Positions 38,434-50,473 of a stretch of 64,000 nucleotides of DNA are shown here, piece after piece; position 1 is the first letter of the stretch, and every line of letters starts with the position of its first letter. The stretch lies in assembly GCA_039545275.1 (NCBI GenBank), contig BCHS01000001.1:946853-1010852 (forward strand), read 5' to 3'. The notes beneath the pieces were generated by a model. That model was not told where the DNA came from. It searched no databases and worked only from the letters and a program-made list of their open reading frames with translations. This DNA is from Pseudomicrostroma phylloplanum. Taxonomy: Eukaryota > Basidiomycota > Exobasidiomycetes > Microstromatales. The position numbers and the translations under genes are program-made.

Positions 38434-39148
38434 ATGGCTGGAGGAGACTACCGTGAGTATTGCCATGGGCTGGGTGGATGAGCTGCCTAGAAGAAGCTCG
38501 ATGAAAATTGCACAAGGCTGATACGAAGTACTATCCTTGGAACCCGGTCTCGTTCACAGACCCCTTCAAGGTCGATCCCTCCATCGAAAGATGGCAGGAG
38601 ATGGTAAGTGCCACGGCAGAAGGCGCAGCGATGGTCGAAAGGAAAGGAGCATCTGCTGACCATCATCTTTTCCCATGGCTCTCTTCTAGCACAACTCCAT
38701 GGTACGCACAACCGCCCAAGACCCAAAGGCGATACTACGCCCTTGTATACCCAGCCTAGATACTCACATTCCTCCCTCCTCTCCCTTTCCCCCTCTCTCC
38801 TGAACACAGTACCAACGCTTCCGCATGACCTCTTCCAAGACGCGCATCTTCATCTTCTGGGGTCTGACCGTTCCTCTGATCACCTACTGGGGCGCAAAGT
38901 ACACCGATGTGAGTTTCAGAAAGGGAGGAAAGGGGAGCTCGCGCTTGCTGCGTGGTAGCGAGCACTCCCCAGACAGAGGATCCGAGAGGGAGAAGTGGAG
39001 AGGAGAGGGAGAAGAGTACTGAACGATCGCCCTTCTCCTGATGTCTGATATGATGCAGAACCGATGGGACTGGAGGGCTCGTGGAAGGGAGGACTCGCTG
39101 CTCCGCAAGCCGCCCCAGCCAGAGCAGACAGAGGAGGCCGAGGAGTAG
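38434..39148 (+). CDS. Small accessory subunit of mitochondrial complex I (NDUFB4/B15-like)
   Basis: Single-helix accessory subunit of NADH:ubiquinone oxidoreductase. Exons are 38434-38452, 38560-38603, 38690-38701, 38810-38908 and 39059-39148; 87 aa. The third exon is only 12 nt (His-Asn-Ser-Met). The joined start MAGGDYHPFKVDPSIERW lines up with the known fungal form (MAG-x3-H-x3-DPA-x-x-R). The sequence then continues YQRFRMTSSKTR, a hydrophobic helix IFIFWGLTVPLITYWG and the C-terminal NRWDWRARGREDSL, matching the KWDLRAKRRGD-type ending of the family. The alignment stays continuous only if the microexon is included. An acidic Glu-rich tail ends the protein. The gene is convergent with TRAPPC11. 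Confidence 0.85.
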
Positions 39149-39379
39149 AAGCAGCTCCAACGCCAGCTCCAGCTCTCCGACCAAGTGGTGTATGCGGTCG
39201 GTTTGGAGAGAGATAGGAAGGGTCACGCACTACCACAATGGCAATCGGAATCAGATACACATCACGACTGTACTGCGAGTCCCACTGCTTGTCTCATAGC
39301 AGTACTGGACGTGAGGAACGGTAAGGATAGGGAGAAGAGCTCGACAGATGAGGAGAGAGATGGACATTCTATTGCGCGT

Positions 39380-42300
39380 CTAGGCAGAGGTGTCTTGTGG
39401 CAGGACAAGGACAGATAATGCGGGTCCTTCCTGCTCGGCCTGAGCGGCTCCCGAAGCAATGGCTCGCATCGCTGCCGCTCCAAGCGTGGCTCCAGCGCTG
39501 AGAAAAAATTGACCAAGGAAAGGGTGAGGTGTCAGTCGTGAGCTCTCTCTGTGCGGTACAAGCACCTGCTCCGAGCCTTGATGCCTCGACCTCTTACTCA
39601 CCTCGCCCTGAACCGGACGTGCAAGGGCACTCCATACTGACTCTCATTGAGGATCAGCCCCGCCTCCATCTCCTCCTTTGTCCTCTGCTGGAACGCCCTC
39701 ACCCTCGGCAGCATCCACGTCCCCTCTTGTCTGGGCACCAATCTCGTCGGTACACTACGACTACCCCGTGCGGGGATGCCAGGGATGGAGAGGGTGCGGT
39801 TGCCGACGATCCAGACGGGACTGTCGTCTATGAAGACGTTTACGTCCATCTGGCTCGAAGAAGGGTTGACCACGACGAACACGAGGGTGAAGGGCTGGAG
39901 GGTGTGTGTGACTGGTGGAGAGGCGACGAGGACTCGGGCATTGAGGTGCGGAGGTGCCAGAATGGGTAGCGGCAGTCTGCTGATGTTCGTAGAGATGGCA
40001 TGAGCCGCTTCTCCTCCTGCTTCGCCTTGCTCGGAGCCCTCTTGCTGCGCCCTGGCCCAAGTGATGACGAGGTGGCCCGTCGGACCTCTGTTCGACTCTG
40101 TCGAGCCCTTTAGATCCACCTCGACGAGCCACGAGAAGCCCCATCGATCGCCCTCTCGCCACTGACCACCGAGCGTCGACTTGCGCACCTCGTCGCGCTG
40201 TCGAGCCACCGCCTCAGTGTCGGCCTTGGGAGCGACGAGCCGGGCACTGTGCTGGGGCTCGTCCTCGAGTGCCACGACCACATCGCTGATGGTGATGGCT
40301 TCCTTGGAGAGGACGCCGAAAGCAGCGTGGACTTCGGCAGTGGCCGTCGTCTCCACCTGTTTGACGAGAGGCGACTTGAGAACCTCATCGAAAGAGTCGT
40401 CAGCGAGGAGCGCAGTTGGTCCGTTGCTTCCTTGACTGCTGCCCCTCGACATGTTCTCACCACCTTGCCCATCGGGGCCTGCAATGCCCTTCTTCCATTC
40501 TGCACTGTACTCTGCTCGAAAGACCCTCTGAATGGGTATCGAGATGTCGTGTGTGGTCTCACTGACGAGCTCTGCGCCTTCGCCTTGTTGAGTCGAGCCG
40601 TCTCCGTTGATTGCACCTGCAGTTGATCTGCTCTGGACGAAGATCGTCATCGACCTGACTCCGCTTCGGTGTCTGCCGCGGAGGAAGAAGCTGGCTCGAG
40701 CCACTGCACCAGGAGCAATGCTTCCGAATGACAAGTCCTTGAGACTGCCCGAGAGGGTAGGCTGACCACCGATGCTCTGTCCCAGCTCGTCTTGAGAGCC
40801 AGAGTAGGCTGGTTGGAGCATGACGTCGGCGGAGCAGTTCAGCGGGTCTCGGTCCGCATTCTCGATGACGATCTCTATGATGAGTGCTTCGTCAAGGAAA
40901 CCCACAGAGTGATGCTTGAACTCTACAGAGAGCTTGTGCGAAGGAGCCTTGATGAAGCAAGAGCTAGCATCCGGGCGGTGCTCTAGGTGAACCCACTGCA
41001 GTCCTTTGCTTCGCCTTGACTTTGTGAGCCACATTGGAGCCTCTGGTGATCGTAGCGGATCCTCAGCAGCCACGTTGAGCTGCAGAAGGTACGGGACCGG
41101 ATGCCTCGCCCTCAGCTCTATGCTTGATATGCGCACTGCGTCACGAGACTTGGAGTGGATGCGACCAAGGTATGTCTTCGTGCATCCAGATGGCCAGACC
41201 AGGTCGGCAGTACTCGTCTCACCCTCATCCGAGTTCGACAGGCCCACATCAACCAAAGTCATTTGGCGCCCCCTTGCCTCGGAACCGTGGTCACTGTGCT
41301 CTCTCCTGCAGATGACGGCACCTGCCTGATCCCTGAAAGTCATCTCCTCAAAGCTCAGGGCAGGCCCGTCTGAACCGTGAGGATTCTCGATGGTCACTTG
41401 GAAGGCTGCCGAAGAGGCGAAAGCTACCGCTTGCTCCTTGAAGACAACCCTGGCGACAAGCGGCCCTCGAGCTGCGTCGAATGCAAGCGGCGTGGGCGCT
41501 GTTGTAGTATCCTCTGCGCCGTTAGTAACCAATTGTGGACCTTGACGGACGAGGGGAGACCATCTCGAGACCACCGTGCTCTTTGCTGTGGGTTGCAGCG
41601 ACGACATTGCAGCCATGGCATTGAGGAGTAGCTCCGTCTCGCTGCGTACGTCTTTGCATTGCTCTGCGCAGATCAATGCCAACGTAAGGAGATGGGACAG
41701 CGGCAGGGGCCAGTCGTCTGCCTTGTATGTCCGGATAAGCCGTTGCAGAAAGCGCAGAGCGAGCTTCCACTGGCCAGCTTGGGCATGCACAGATGCGATC
41801 TTAGCGGCAGCATAGCATGAATGTCTCTGCTGATTGACAGCACGGAAAGCTTCGCGGGCTCTTTCGTATGCCTATCGGGTCAGGTGGGACAGGACGAGTT
41901 CAGCTCTCCGACTACGTAACTTTTCGAATGGCCTCGGCAGCTTGTCTCACCTCGATAATCTGTGCAGCATGGTCCACTGTCTTCTCGTGGATCAAGGCTG
42001 CTGCGCCACCCTCCGATACCTCGCCCTTCTTTTCCAGCTCTCGCATTCGATAGAATCTCTTCTGCCGCTCTTCAGCACACGCAGCCGCCAGGTAGTAGAA
42101 GGCGCCTGGGCCCTGAAGCAGACCAGCTGTTGTCGTGCCAGCAGCCATGGCAGCCTGATTAGGGGACAGCAATCCGTTAGGCGCAGCTCTTAGCGAAGGG
42201 AAGTCTTGTGTGTGATCTGCAATTTTGGGGTGGAGCAGATAGGATGGCAAGGGCGGGGCGTGGAGAGGCAGATGAAAGGGTGGCAGGGGAGAGCCTGGTA

Positions 42301-44037
42301 TCAGACGAGTGGCCTGGTCGAGCATGTCACCCATTAGCCGGTATCTAGAGGAGAGGGAGTGAAAACACCGTCAATCTTTGCCCCTACGCCCCTCCCGCCT
42401 TCCTTCACACACTCACTGCTTGGACAACCAGCTCCAAAACTCAAACGTAGCATCTCCAATCCCCCAGCCTGAGCTAAGCTCGACGAATCGAGCGATGTGC
42501 CTTCGGAATTGGGTAAGAGCAGCTTCACCATTGTCCCCATACAGGTACAGCCTGCATATACGCAACGATACGGTATCGCAGAGTACCTTTGCCTCCGCCC
42601 ATCGCTTTGTCCGCGGTGGCAGCAGCATGGTACTGCCGAGCATACCTCGCTGTCCTGCCAAGAGATCGTACGCCTCTTGGTAGTGGGAAAGAGCCGACTC
42701 GTAGTCCCCATGAAGTTCCGAGAACATGGCCAACTTAAATTCTGCTCGGGCATGCCACCCCTCACGACTCAGGGGCACGAGGTCTGCCGCTTTCCCCCCG
42801 GGGCGAGACGCTGCTACAGACTGTAGGATCGGCTGGACCACTGCAGGGGATGGAGGGTAACGAGCTCGTTTCCGCCGAACGCGTCGGGCGTGTTCCCGAT
42901 AGTAGTCTAGAGAATGCTCATAGAGAGTAGTCTGAAGGGACGTCACAAAGTCTCCAAGTTCTTCATGAGGAACCGGTGTGAGGACGAAGAGGGAGGCCTT
43001 CGAGTCCAGACCCGAGGATCGTCGAATGTAGCTCAAGCGAGCTTCGAGTTGTGCGTTCTCTGCGACGTGAGTTGGTGGTACAGAGAAGACAGTAAGCACA
43101 CAGAGAGCACACAGAGGACACGCATCAGATTATCTCCCCTTCCCCTACTGCTTACCTAGCATAGCTCTGCTGGTCAATAGGACCACTGTCAGCTTGATTC
43201 CCCTCTCCACCAGCCCTCGCTTCCTGTCTGAGATGAGCTTGATGAGCTCGTCGTCTCTCGCCTTGAGCTCTTGCCCTGTGAATCCTTTCCTCTTCCTCGG
43301 CTGAGGCTCTGCTTCGGCCCCGTCGGCCGTATTGCTCGGGTCTGCCGCCGGGTCCACGTCGACGTAGGGCTCTACGAGGCAGTGGAAGGCTACAAATACT
43401 GAAGGTACGAGGTCGCGATGCTTCCGTGCCCATATAGGAGCGATGAGACCATCAGGGAAGAGAGGGCTACCTGGGTGTAGGGGAGAGAGTGGTGAACGGG
43501 GCTGTAGCGCTGCCAATTGAGCGGCAGAATTGGTCGCGTTTTCGGGAGCTGCTATGGAGCGTGGGCTCGGTCTTGTCTTGCGTGGAGGCAGGCGAACCGT
43601 CTGGGAACAGAAGGGCAGAGTGAGTTGGGCTTGCCTGTGCGGAGGCGATACTGGTTGTGGTGACTACGTACATGATCTACCAGGACCGAGTGGAATTCGG
43701 CCGACCTGCCTCTGGCAGGGTCCCAGACTGCATTGCGACCTCTTGACAGGAACACTTCTGCCAGTTGCTCGCACAGATCCGGAAAGAGGTCGGTGGGCAG
43801 GGCGACCAGCGGCGACGACGAGGGTCCAGCCACTGGCGCCGTGGGCTCTCTTGAGGGGGGAGCAGTAGCATCCGAGGTTCCCTGAGGCTGTGATGGTGAA
43901 GCGCCGGACCTCCCTGTCCTGCTAGAGGAGGACTCGGACCTGGTCAGAGGCGCGCTCCGCGAGGATGGCTTGGAGAGGCCAGCGACGAGCATGGAGGCGT
44001 AGGCATGGTGGGTTAGCTCCGCAGGGTAACTGTTCAT
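39380..44037 (-). CDS. TRAPP III complex subunit TRAPPC11 (foie gras/Gryzun family)
   Basis: Large tethering-complex subunit for ER-Golgi and autophagy traffic. Minus-strand exons are 44037-43672, 43600-43156, 43059-42417, 42344-41951, 41871-39602 and 39497-39380; introns 71-104 nt; 1411 aa. The start MNSYPAELTHHAYASMLVAGL matches the family N-terminus. The alpha-solenoid foie gras domain is recognisable in exons 3 to 5 (EGWHARAEFKLAMFSELHGDYESALSHYQEAYDLL read in two parts, then WSWLSKQYRLMGDML and AYERAREAFRAVNQQ). The C-terminal half is beta-rich with Ig-like segments (Gryzun domains), including IEIVIENADRDPLNCSADV. The last exon ends ALSVLVLPQDTSA. Low-complexity Ser/Pro insertions near the N-terminus make it longer than the human protein. 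It is head-to-head with the AP-3 mu gene. Confidence 0.9.
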
Positions 44038-44325
44038 GGCTCCGCAGTGGAGACGAGTAGGGAGGAGTAGGCAGGGTGATACCACACCGCAACAGTGGCA
44101 GCCGTAGTTGACTGGCTCTGCGAGGCGAGGTGTTGGTGTGGCTCGCCTCAAGGTGGCCCAAGCTCTCTGAGCGTGGCTGGGGGCGAGTCCATTGGCGGGA
44201 CGGTGGACCCGCGCGCTGTGCACCGCGCCAGGAGTGTCGTCCACTTCTTCGCCCCTCGTTGCTCCTCGCTACTTGAGACAATCTTCCTCCTGCCGCTGCT
44301 GCCATCCCCCTTTGATGGATGTGCA
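44038..44325. promoter_or_regulatory. Divergent promoter TRAPPC11/AP-3 mu
   Basis: 288 bp between two membrane-traffic genes. No clear core element was seen by eye. Confidence 0.5.
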
Positions 44326-46579
44326 ATGACAAGGGCAGCGCCTCTACCCGGCGTAGTCATCCTCACCACCACTCCACCACTGCATCTCCCCACTCTACTC
44401 CTCGCATCTCACATCAAGCACCCACTCAAGGAGTCGTACCCTGCCCTCATCACCGAACAATGGGCAGCACACCTCGCTCACCACAGCATAGAGGCAGCAG
44501 CCTCCTCAGCTGAGCCCGTGGTCTGGCTCAAGGGAGTACCTTCCTTCTCGCGAGCATCTCAAACAGAAGACGATGCAAGCGACACAGACGAAGAGGACAC
44601 TCAGGACGACGAGGTTGACGACAGCGGCGACGATGAGCCCGGCGAGGACCAAGAGGACGAAGACGGAAACGTATGGCGAGGACTGAAGAAGGACATGGCA
44701 TCCGAGAGAAGGGCAAAGGCGATGACCCCAGCCACTGCCAGAGGTACAGCAATAGCGAACCTGACCATCGGCCAAGTCACCTATCTTGCACCAATCCCTT
44801 CAGGCAGTGAGTCGGGACTACAGACCCAGACAGGCGCAGCTGCATACAGTCATTGATCGCACCGCACGCCTTTCCACTGTCACAGCCGATCCTCTCCTTC
44901 CTCTTTCTTTCCTCTACCACCTGCATTCTGTACTCCTCATGTACTTTCCTGCGACATCGAGCTCAAGCACACTAGCTGCGTCGCCCAATGCCCCCACTCC
45001 CATACCGGCCTCGGTCCTCTCTGCAAACTTTGACTTGGTCTACCAGCTGCTGCAAGAGATGCTAGACGATGGACGTCCCCTGACAGTCGAGTACAACAGT
45101 CTCAAGGGCATCGTTCGTGGTCGGGCCTGGTGGGAAGACATCATGTCTAGAATGGCAAGGTAAGTGAAGCGAGCCAGCTAGCCACCTTCATGGCAGCAAT
45201 GCCTTACGTGATGAACAAAACCAACATCGCTGTGTTCTTTCCGACACGAGCTCACTTCGCCGTGTGGCCAGTGGCTCAACTATGACGATGAATTATTCAA
45301 TTGTCTTCTTTCCACTGAATCTATGGGCACTGCAATGCCTTCTTCCGCCTAACGTCGAAGCGACCATTTGAGCTGACCAAATCTGCTCTTTTGCAACGCA
45401 TGTCCCGCAGCTTGTCTTCGTCAAATCCCGCTCCGCTACCCGAGATTTCTCCTCTGGCCTGGAGACCGGCACAGGTGCGCTACAGTCGCAACGAAGTCTA
45501 TGTCGACATCGTCGAATCGCTCAACGGCGTCATAGATCGCAAGGGCGAGCCACTGGGCGGTCTGGGCCTGACTGTCAGCATCACTTGCAGGACAAAGCTT
45601 TCGGGTGAGCACCTAGAGATGTGGACCGAACATTGCTGCTCAGCGCTGACATGGATAGCGACTTCCAACGCTTGCTGGCACAGGCACCCCTGATATGGCC
45701 CTCTCTCTTCACCCCTCGCCGACTACGCATCCCACTGCCATCGTTGGCCCTTCTCTTCATCCCTGCGTCCGGACCCGTCGCTGGACTCGCGAAGGCATAC
45801 TCAGCTTTGTTCCACCGGATGGTGCTTTTGAGTTGGCCCAATTCTCTGTGCCCTTCACAAGCTCAGCGCGGTCAGGCAAGTCCCTCGCCGCCGCTGCATC
45901 CTCCTCCACTGACGCTACCGGCTGGGCGAAGGACGTGCCGTTCACACTCAAGGCCAAACGGTCCCCTGTCAAAGAGTCCAAGGGTCGAGAGTGGACCTTT
46001 GAGATCACGCTTTCTGCAAAGTCCGGCAGGTCCGGACCTACTTGCTCAGAAGGCGTGGAAGTGTCCTTCCACGTCAGCCCACGGGCCGGAAGTGAGGCAG
46101 ATGCCAGTCTAGGCTCGCCCAACGTGGACGCTCGCGCCAGCGTATCGAACCGAGCTGCTCTTTCGGGTGGACCAGGAGGGGCATCGTCCTACACGGGCCT
46201 GGGCGCAGACGACCCAGGGGTGTGGCGCTTTGATGCCCGCGAAGGCCTAGTGCGATGGTCCATCCCTCGGCTCGGCTCCTCGCCTTCCTCTTCGTCTGCC
46301 TCGTCGAGCAGCGCCGCTGCCCCGTCTGCCGGCGCAGGTCCTTCCGAAGTGACCCTCAAGGGTACCATCACTGCCTCCTCTTCTTCGTCGTCTTCGAGCT
46401 CGACCTCCTCTGCAGCGCTGAGCAAGCCCTCGGCACTCCTCGTCGCCTTTTCCCTGCCCCTTGGCCAGCCGTCCCTCTCAGGCGTGAGGGTGGCCAGCCT
46501 GCACATCACCGGAGTGGACTACAAGCCCTTCAAAGGCGTTAGAGGCGCCACGAGGGGCAGGATCGAGTGGCGATGGTGA
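44326..46579 (+). CDS. APM3: AP-3 adaptor complex mu subunit
   Basis: Medium chain of the AP-3 coat for Golgi/endosome to vacuole transport. Exons are 44326-44806, 44850-45159, 45411-45604 and 45684-46579 (introns 43, 251 and 79 nt); 626 aa. The N-terminal longin part starts PLPGVVILTTTPPLHLP and, after an acidic insertion of about 45 residues (DDASDTDEEDTQDDEVDD), resumes at VTYLAPIPSG and then DPLLPLSFLYHLHSVLLMYF. VLSANFDLVYQLLQEMLDDG is the adaptin hallmark. The mu homology domain begins VRYSRNEVYVDIVESLNGVI and includes LHPCVRTRRWTREGILSFVP and VDYKPFKGVRGATRGRIEWR at the end. Ser-rich spacers interrupt the last domain. The 43-nt first intron is the shortest here and is the only splice that keeps frame. 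Confidence 0.9.
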
Positions 46580-46926
46580 AGCCTAGGCCATAGGCGGGAG
46601 CGCAGAGCGCAGAGCGCCTAGCACTGTAACTGTATTTGTATCGTTTGCATAGCATTTTTCAAAGGAGATGCCAATCCTATACCCTTGGCTGCATAATTTT
46701 GCGCCGATCTTGCGGCATCAATGCGTGACGGGATCAGAAGGGAAGGGATGGTGCTATAGGCGTCGTCGTTGCAAGTGGTCCAGACACAGTGACATGGACA
46801 GAGTGGACGAAAGAGCGCCAGGAACAGACAGTCAGGATTGAGAGTAGTGAAGCAGAGCTCTCATGCAACCGCCCTCACCCAAATCCACCCGCTCCACTCT
46901 CTTCTACCTCACTCCTTCACCCACTC
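46580..46926. other. Convergent 3' flanks AP-3 mu/UGO1
   Basis: 347 bp between two stop codons. It has a short GCAGAGCGC repeat just after the AP-3 mu stop and a pyrimidine-rich stretch near UGO1. No gene seen. Confidence 0.5.
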
Positions 46927-49237
46927 TCAAATCTCCGCCCACCCACCCCCCGCACCAGGCCCACTACTAACCCTCTCCCCCGTAACCACCGTGAGGAAGA
47001 AGACGACCAGATTGGCTCCAGCAGCCATGGTGAAGCCCCTATAGAGGCTCTTGACTCCGCCTAGGGTGGCATACAGTGGTGTTTGAGGAGCGAGGATCTC
47101 GGAGCGGAGGAGGGAGTGCTCGGGAGTGGCTGGCATTGGCATGGGTGCGCCGCCAGAAGGAGAGTCCGAAGGGTGGTGGATATCTTGAGCGCGTGTGCGG
47201 GCGTGTTGACGATGTTGCGCCTGCGCCTGCGCCTGTGGCCGCGCGCCAGCCTTGTCACCCTTGCCTTTGTGCTCATGGTGATGTGCGTGCTTCTCCTCCA
47301 ACCGCGAGAGGGGCTGAGGAATCTGCGACGTCTCCTCTGTGAGGATACGGTAGATTGCCTCTACCACGCCCGTATAAGGGCGGGGACGCGTCTCGACGCA
47401 GCTCCGAAGCCCGCGTGTGGGACCTAGCCCGATGCTACTGGAACCCGCGCCAGAGGAGGAGGAGGAAAGACCGGCGCCGCTGCGAAGCATGCCTGTGAAA
47501 GTTGTGGGTCCGCCTGTGGAGGACGAGGAAGAGGAAGTTGAGCTCCCGCCTGCGCCTGCGCCGGCAGACTTCTTCGTAGGCGTCGTAGGTACTGCACTAG
47601 AAGAGGACGCCGAGGAGAGGAGGCCTCTTGCTTTACTGGCGCGACGCTGGATTTGCAGTCTCCTCCTGACCGTCTCGAAAGGCAGCGAAAGGAGCAGGCT
47701 GGCGGTATTGATGCACAGCTCGGCGAAGGCGTACGACACGGGCGAAGACGTGGGCTCGACCCTGATGAAGCGCTCGATGAGGAGGGGCGATGCCAGGTTC
47801 AGGAAGGGTCGGATGCTGAGATCTAGCAGAGCGGGGAAGATGAGGTGAGGATGGCAATACATCGTCGACCAGCCGCCCTCTTCTGCGCGGATCTTTCGGA
47901 GAGCATCCCATGGTCCGGAGTATTTGCGGTGCCTAGACAGGGTGGACTGGACGATCAGGCGCGTCCTGATCAGGTCGACGGGGGAGAGGATGAGGTGGGT
48001 GACTAGATGGCTGGACACCAGTAGTGCCAGTGTGCGCCTTGGGTGGGGCACATAGGGCAGCGGCAGTGTCGAGAGGGAGTTGCGGATGAACGTCGCCGAG
48101 ATGAAGGCAGAGACAATAGGCTGGATGCCAGATGCCAGGAGGTCATAGAGGAAGCTAGTGAAGGTACCTGCACGCCGCATGGGAGCCAGAAAGATGGTCA
48201 GACGGCGCCGAGCTGGTACGACGACTTTCACGCCTTTTCGGTCACTCACCTTTCCACAGACCGGGCCAGCCCTCCTTACCCCTAGCTACTGCTTTCATCA
48301 TTTCCCACACACCTCCCCGTACGACGATTGGCATCACAAATTCTGGCCGAGTGCCGGACTCGCCATCTCTGATGGAGCGCCTCATGAGGTAGCCAGAAGC
48401 GTCCGTAGCCGGAGCTTTGCCGCCCCTACGTTGCTTTCCCGAGGTCGCTCTGGGACGTGATGAGCCGGATACATCACGGAAGTATGCCTCGACATCTGAA
48501 GGCGATGAGAGCTCCGCATCCTGTTGCGATATTGGGGTGAGGTTGTCTGGCGTCAGCAGACTACTCTGAGCTGGTTGCCCTGCGCAAGCACGCAGACTCA
48601 CCTCTTCGTCCTCGTCGTCTTGATCACTGTCGATATGATTGGCGTCGCTTGCTCTCCTCCATTCCTCGAGCTCAGGCGCCATGTCCTGACTATCAAAGTC
48701 GTCCTCATCATCCTCGTCGTCTATCGCGGCATCATCTCTGAAAGGATCGCTGCCCCTCGACTTTCCCCTAGCAACGGGTGCTCTTCTTGCTGCTTGTCCC
48801 TGCAATGCAGCCTCCCTTGCAAGATTCTCATATACCTCGTCCTTTGGTACCCACTGTACCTGCAAGAGGAGCTTGCCCACCTCAAAGGGCATTGCCATGC
48901 ACGTGGACGAGTACTGCAGAGCGAGTGCCATGACGCTCGCCTTTGTCCACTCGGACAAGCTCGAGATGTCAGGTCCACCGAGATCATCGTTGGTGGAGGT
49001 GTACCTGTTGATGGTGGATGGACGAGGGATGGTGACCGTGGCCGACTTTGTGTGTGCCTTGCCGGCGGTGGAGGAGCTGGCGGCTGCGAGTCCTGCGCCT
49101 GAGTGGCCTGGGCGTGCGGATGGGGGCTGCTTAGCCTTTGGGGCAGAGGCGACAAAGGTGTCCTCGCTTGGCTGATAGTATGGTCTGAGCGGATGAGCGT
49201 CTCCACCCGAAGAGGACGAGGAAGAGGATGTGTTCAT
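46927..49237 (-). CDS. UGO1: Mitochondrial outer-membrane fusion protein, modified carrier family (Ugo1-like)
   Basis: Outer-membrane partner of the dynamin GTPases Fzo1 and Mgm1 in mitochondrial fusion. Minus-strand exons are 49237-48602, 48520-48250 and 48167-46927; 715 aa. The start MNTSSSSSSSGG is the first ATG; the frame further upstream has only non-ATG codons. A disordered acidic N-terminal half surrounds the segment LSEWTKASVMALALQYSS and MPFEVGKLLLQVQWVPKDE. The carrier-like region has one near-canonical motif, SPVDLIRTRLIVQS, and a second, LPFETVRRRLQIQRR, as expected for the degenerate carrier Ugo1/SLC25A46. Basic and His-rich inserts precede the last helix GFTMAAGANLVVFFLTVV. The 81-nt intron 48521-48601 is a multiple of three with no stop, so a retained form would simply add 27 residues. 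Confidence 0.85.
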
Positions 49238-49557
49238 GTTCGATGCTGGGCAAAGAGCTCCGTCGTCGTCGTCGTCGTAGAGGTGCGGGTGAGGAGGTAG
49301 GACGATGGGGTCGTAGTCGCCCGCCAGGCAGCTCTGAGCGAGAGGCGGGCGGAGTTGCAAACCTCTCCCCCGCTGTTGCCCCGTGCTCACGCCTCTGCTC
49401 ACAGCTCCACGCACAACGGCTTCCCGCACGACACCATCACCTTCGGCTAAAGAGAATCACACACCTTTCGACCATATCATACCATATTGACTCACTCCTT
49501 CACGACACTTTCCTTCATCTGCCCAACCTGTTTGCCACTCGCCAACTTCTCCACAAG
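49238..49557. promoter_or_regulatory. Divergent promoter UGO1/HNT1
   Basis: 320 bp between two start codons. The minus-strand frame remains open upstream of the UGO1 ATG but without an ATG. A GTCGTC run lies at about 49260-49278. Confidence 0.45.
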
Positions 49558-50195
49558 ATGTCTTCCGCTGTAAAGTCCGATCCCAATTGCAGTGAGTACT
49601 CCTTCTCAGGCCAGCTACTCTCGCCTAGAGCCGAAGTCCGGTGTTTGACCTCCCCTCTGCTGTCTTCTACTTCCCGCCGTCCTCCGCCGTCCATCTCCCT
49701 CTCTACCAGTCTTCTGCAAGATCATTGCAGGTCAAATTCCCTCGATGAAGCTCTACGACTCGGACAAGACCTACGCCTTCCTGGACATCGGTCCCATTGC
49801 CCCACGTCACGCTCTGGTGATCCCAAAGTACCACGGTGCCAAGCTGCACGACATCCCGGACGAGCACCTCGCCGAAATCCTCCCTGTAGCGCGAAAGATT
49901 GCTATCGCTGCAGGAGCGGAGGACTATAATATTTTGCAGAACAATGGGAGGATTGCGCACCAGGTTGTGGATCATGTTCACTTTCACTTTATTCCCAAGC
50001 CGAGCGAGAAGGAGGGATTGGGCATTGGATGGCCTACGACGAAGCCTGAGAAGGAGGAGCTGCAGAAGGTGAGTGGTGGACTGGCAGGCTCGTAATGATC
50101 GGTGAAGAGGACGGAGCTGTGCAACTGACACTATCCGTCTCTTCCTTCCACTGTGCTACTGAAAGATCTACGAGGAGCTCAAGCAGAAGCTTTGA
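49558..50195 (+). CDS. HNT1: HIT-family nucleotide hydrolase (Hint/Hnt1)
   Basis: Adenosine 5'-monophosphoramidase of the histidine-triad superfamily, which hydrolyses AMP-NH2 and AMP-lysine. Exons are 49558-49591, 49710-50068 and 50166-50195 (introns 118 and 97 nt); 140 aa, the usual Hint length. The opening motif reads CIFCKIIAGQIPS after splicing. IGPIAPRHALVIPKYHGAKL is the substrate cleft. DYNILQNNGRIAHQVVDHVH leads into the catalytic triad HVHFHFIPKP. The last exon adds only IYEELKQKL. All catalytic histidines are present. Confidence 0.95.
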
Positions 50196-50473
50196 GAGCT
50201 GTGGAGCACCCCTCAAACGAATAATGAATCAATGAATCAATACCATAGCACCGCCTCTCTGATAGCTACTCTTGATTGAGGTGATCTCAGACATGCTGAC
50301 ACGAAGATTCAGTAGTGAGGCATTGAGGTGAAGCAGTCGATCATGCAGATCAGACGCGGACGGGCTTCATCTTTTGGCAAGGTAGGCTGTTCATTCGTTG
50401 CAGTCATCACTAACATCAGCGCAAAGGGTATCGGTGTTCAGAATCTTGCCTCAGACCATGCTACTATTCTCCT
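50196..50473. other. Convergent 3' flanks HNT1/protein kinase
   Basis: 278 bp between two stop codons, with a small AATGAATC direct repeat at about 50223-50238. No gene seen. Confidence 0.5.

Noticed and set aside
38518..38559. Reading KADTKYYPWNPVSFT as coding in the complex I subunit gene
   Set aside because: No in-frame acceptor can join it to the first exon; the acceptor ending at 38559 gives a start that matches the family directly.
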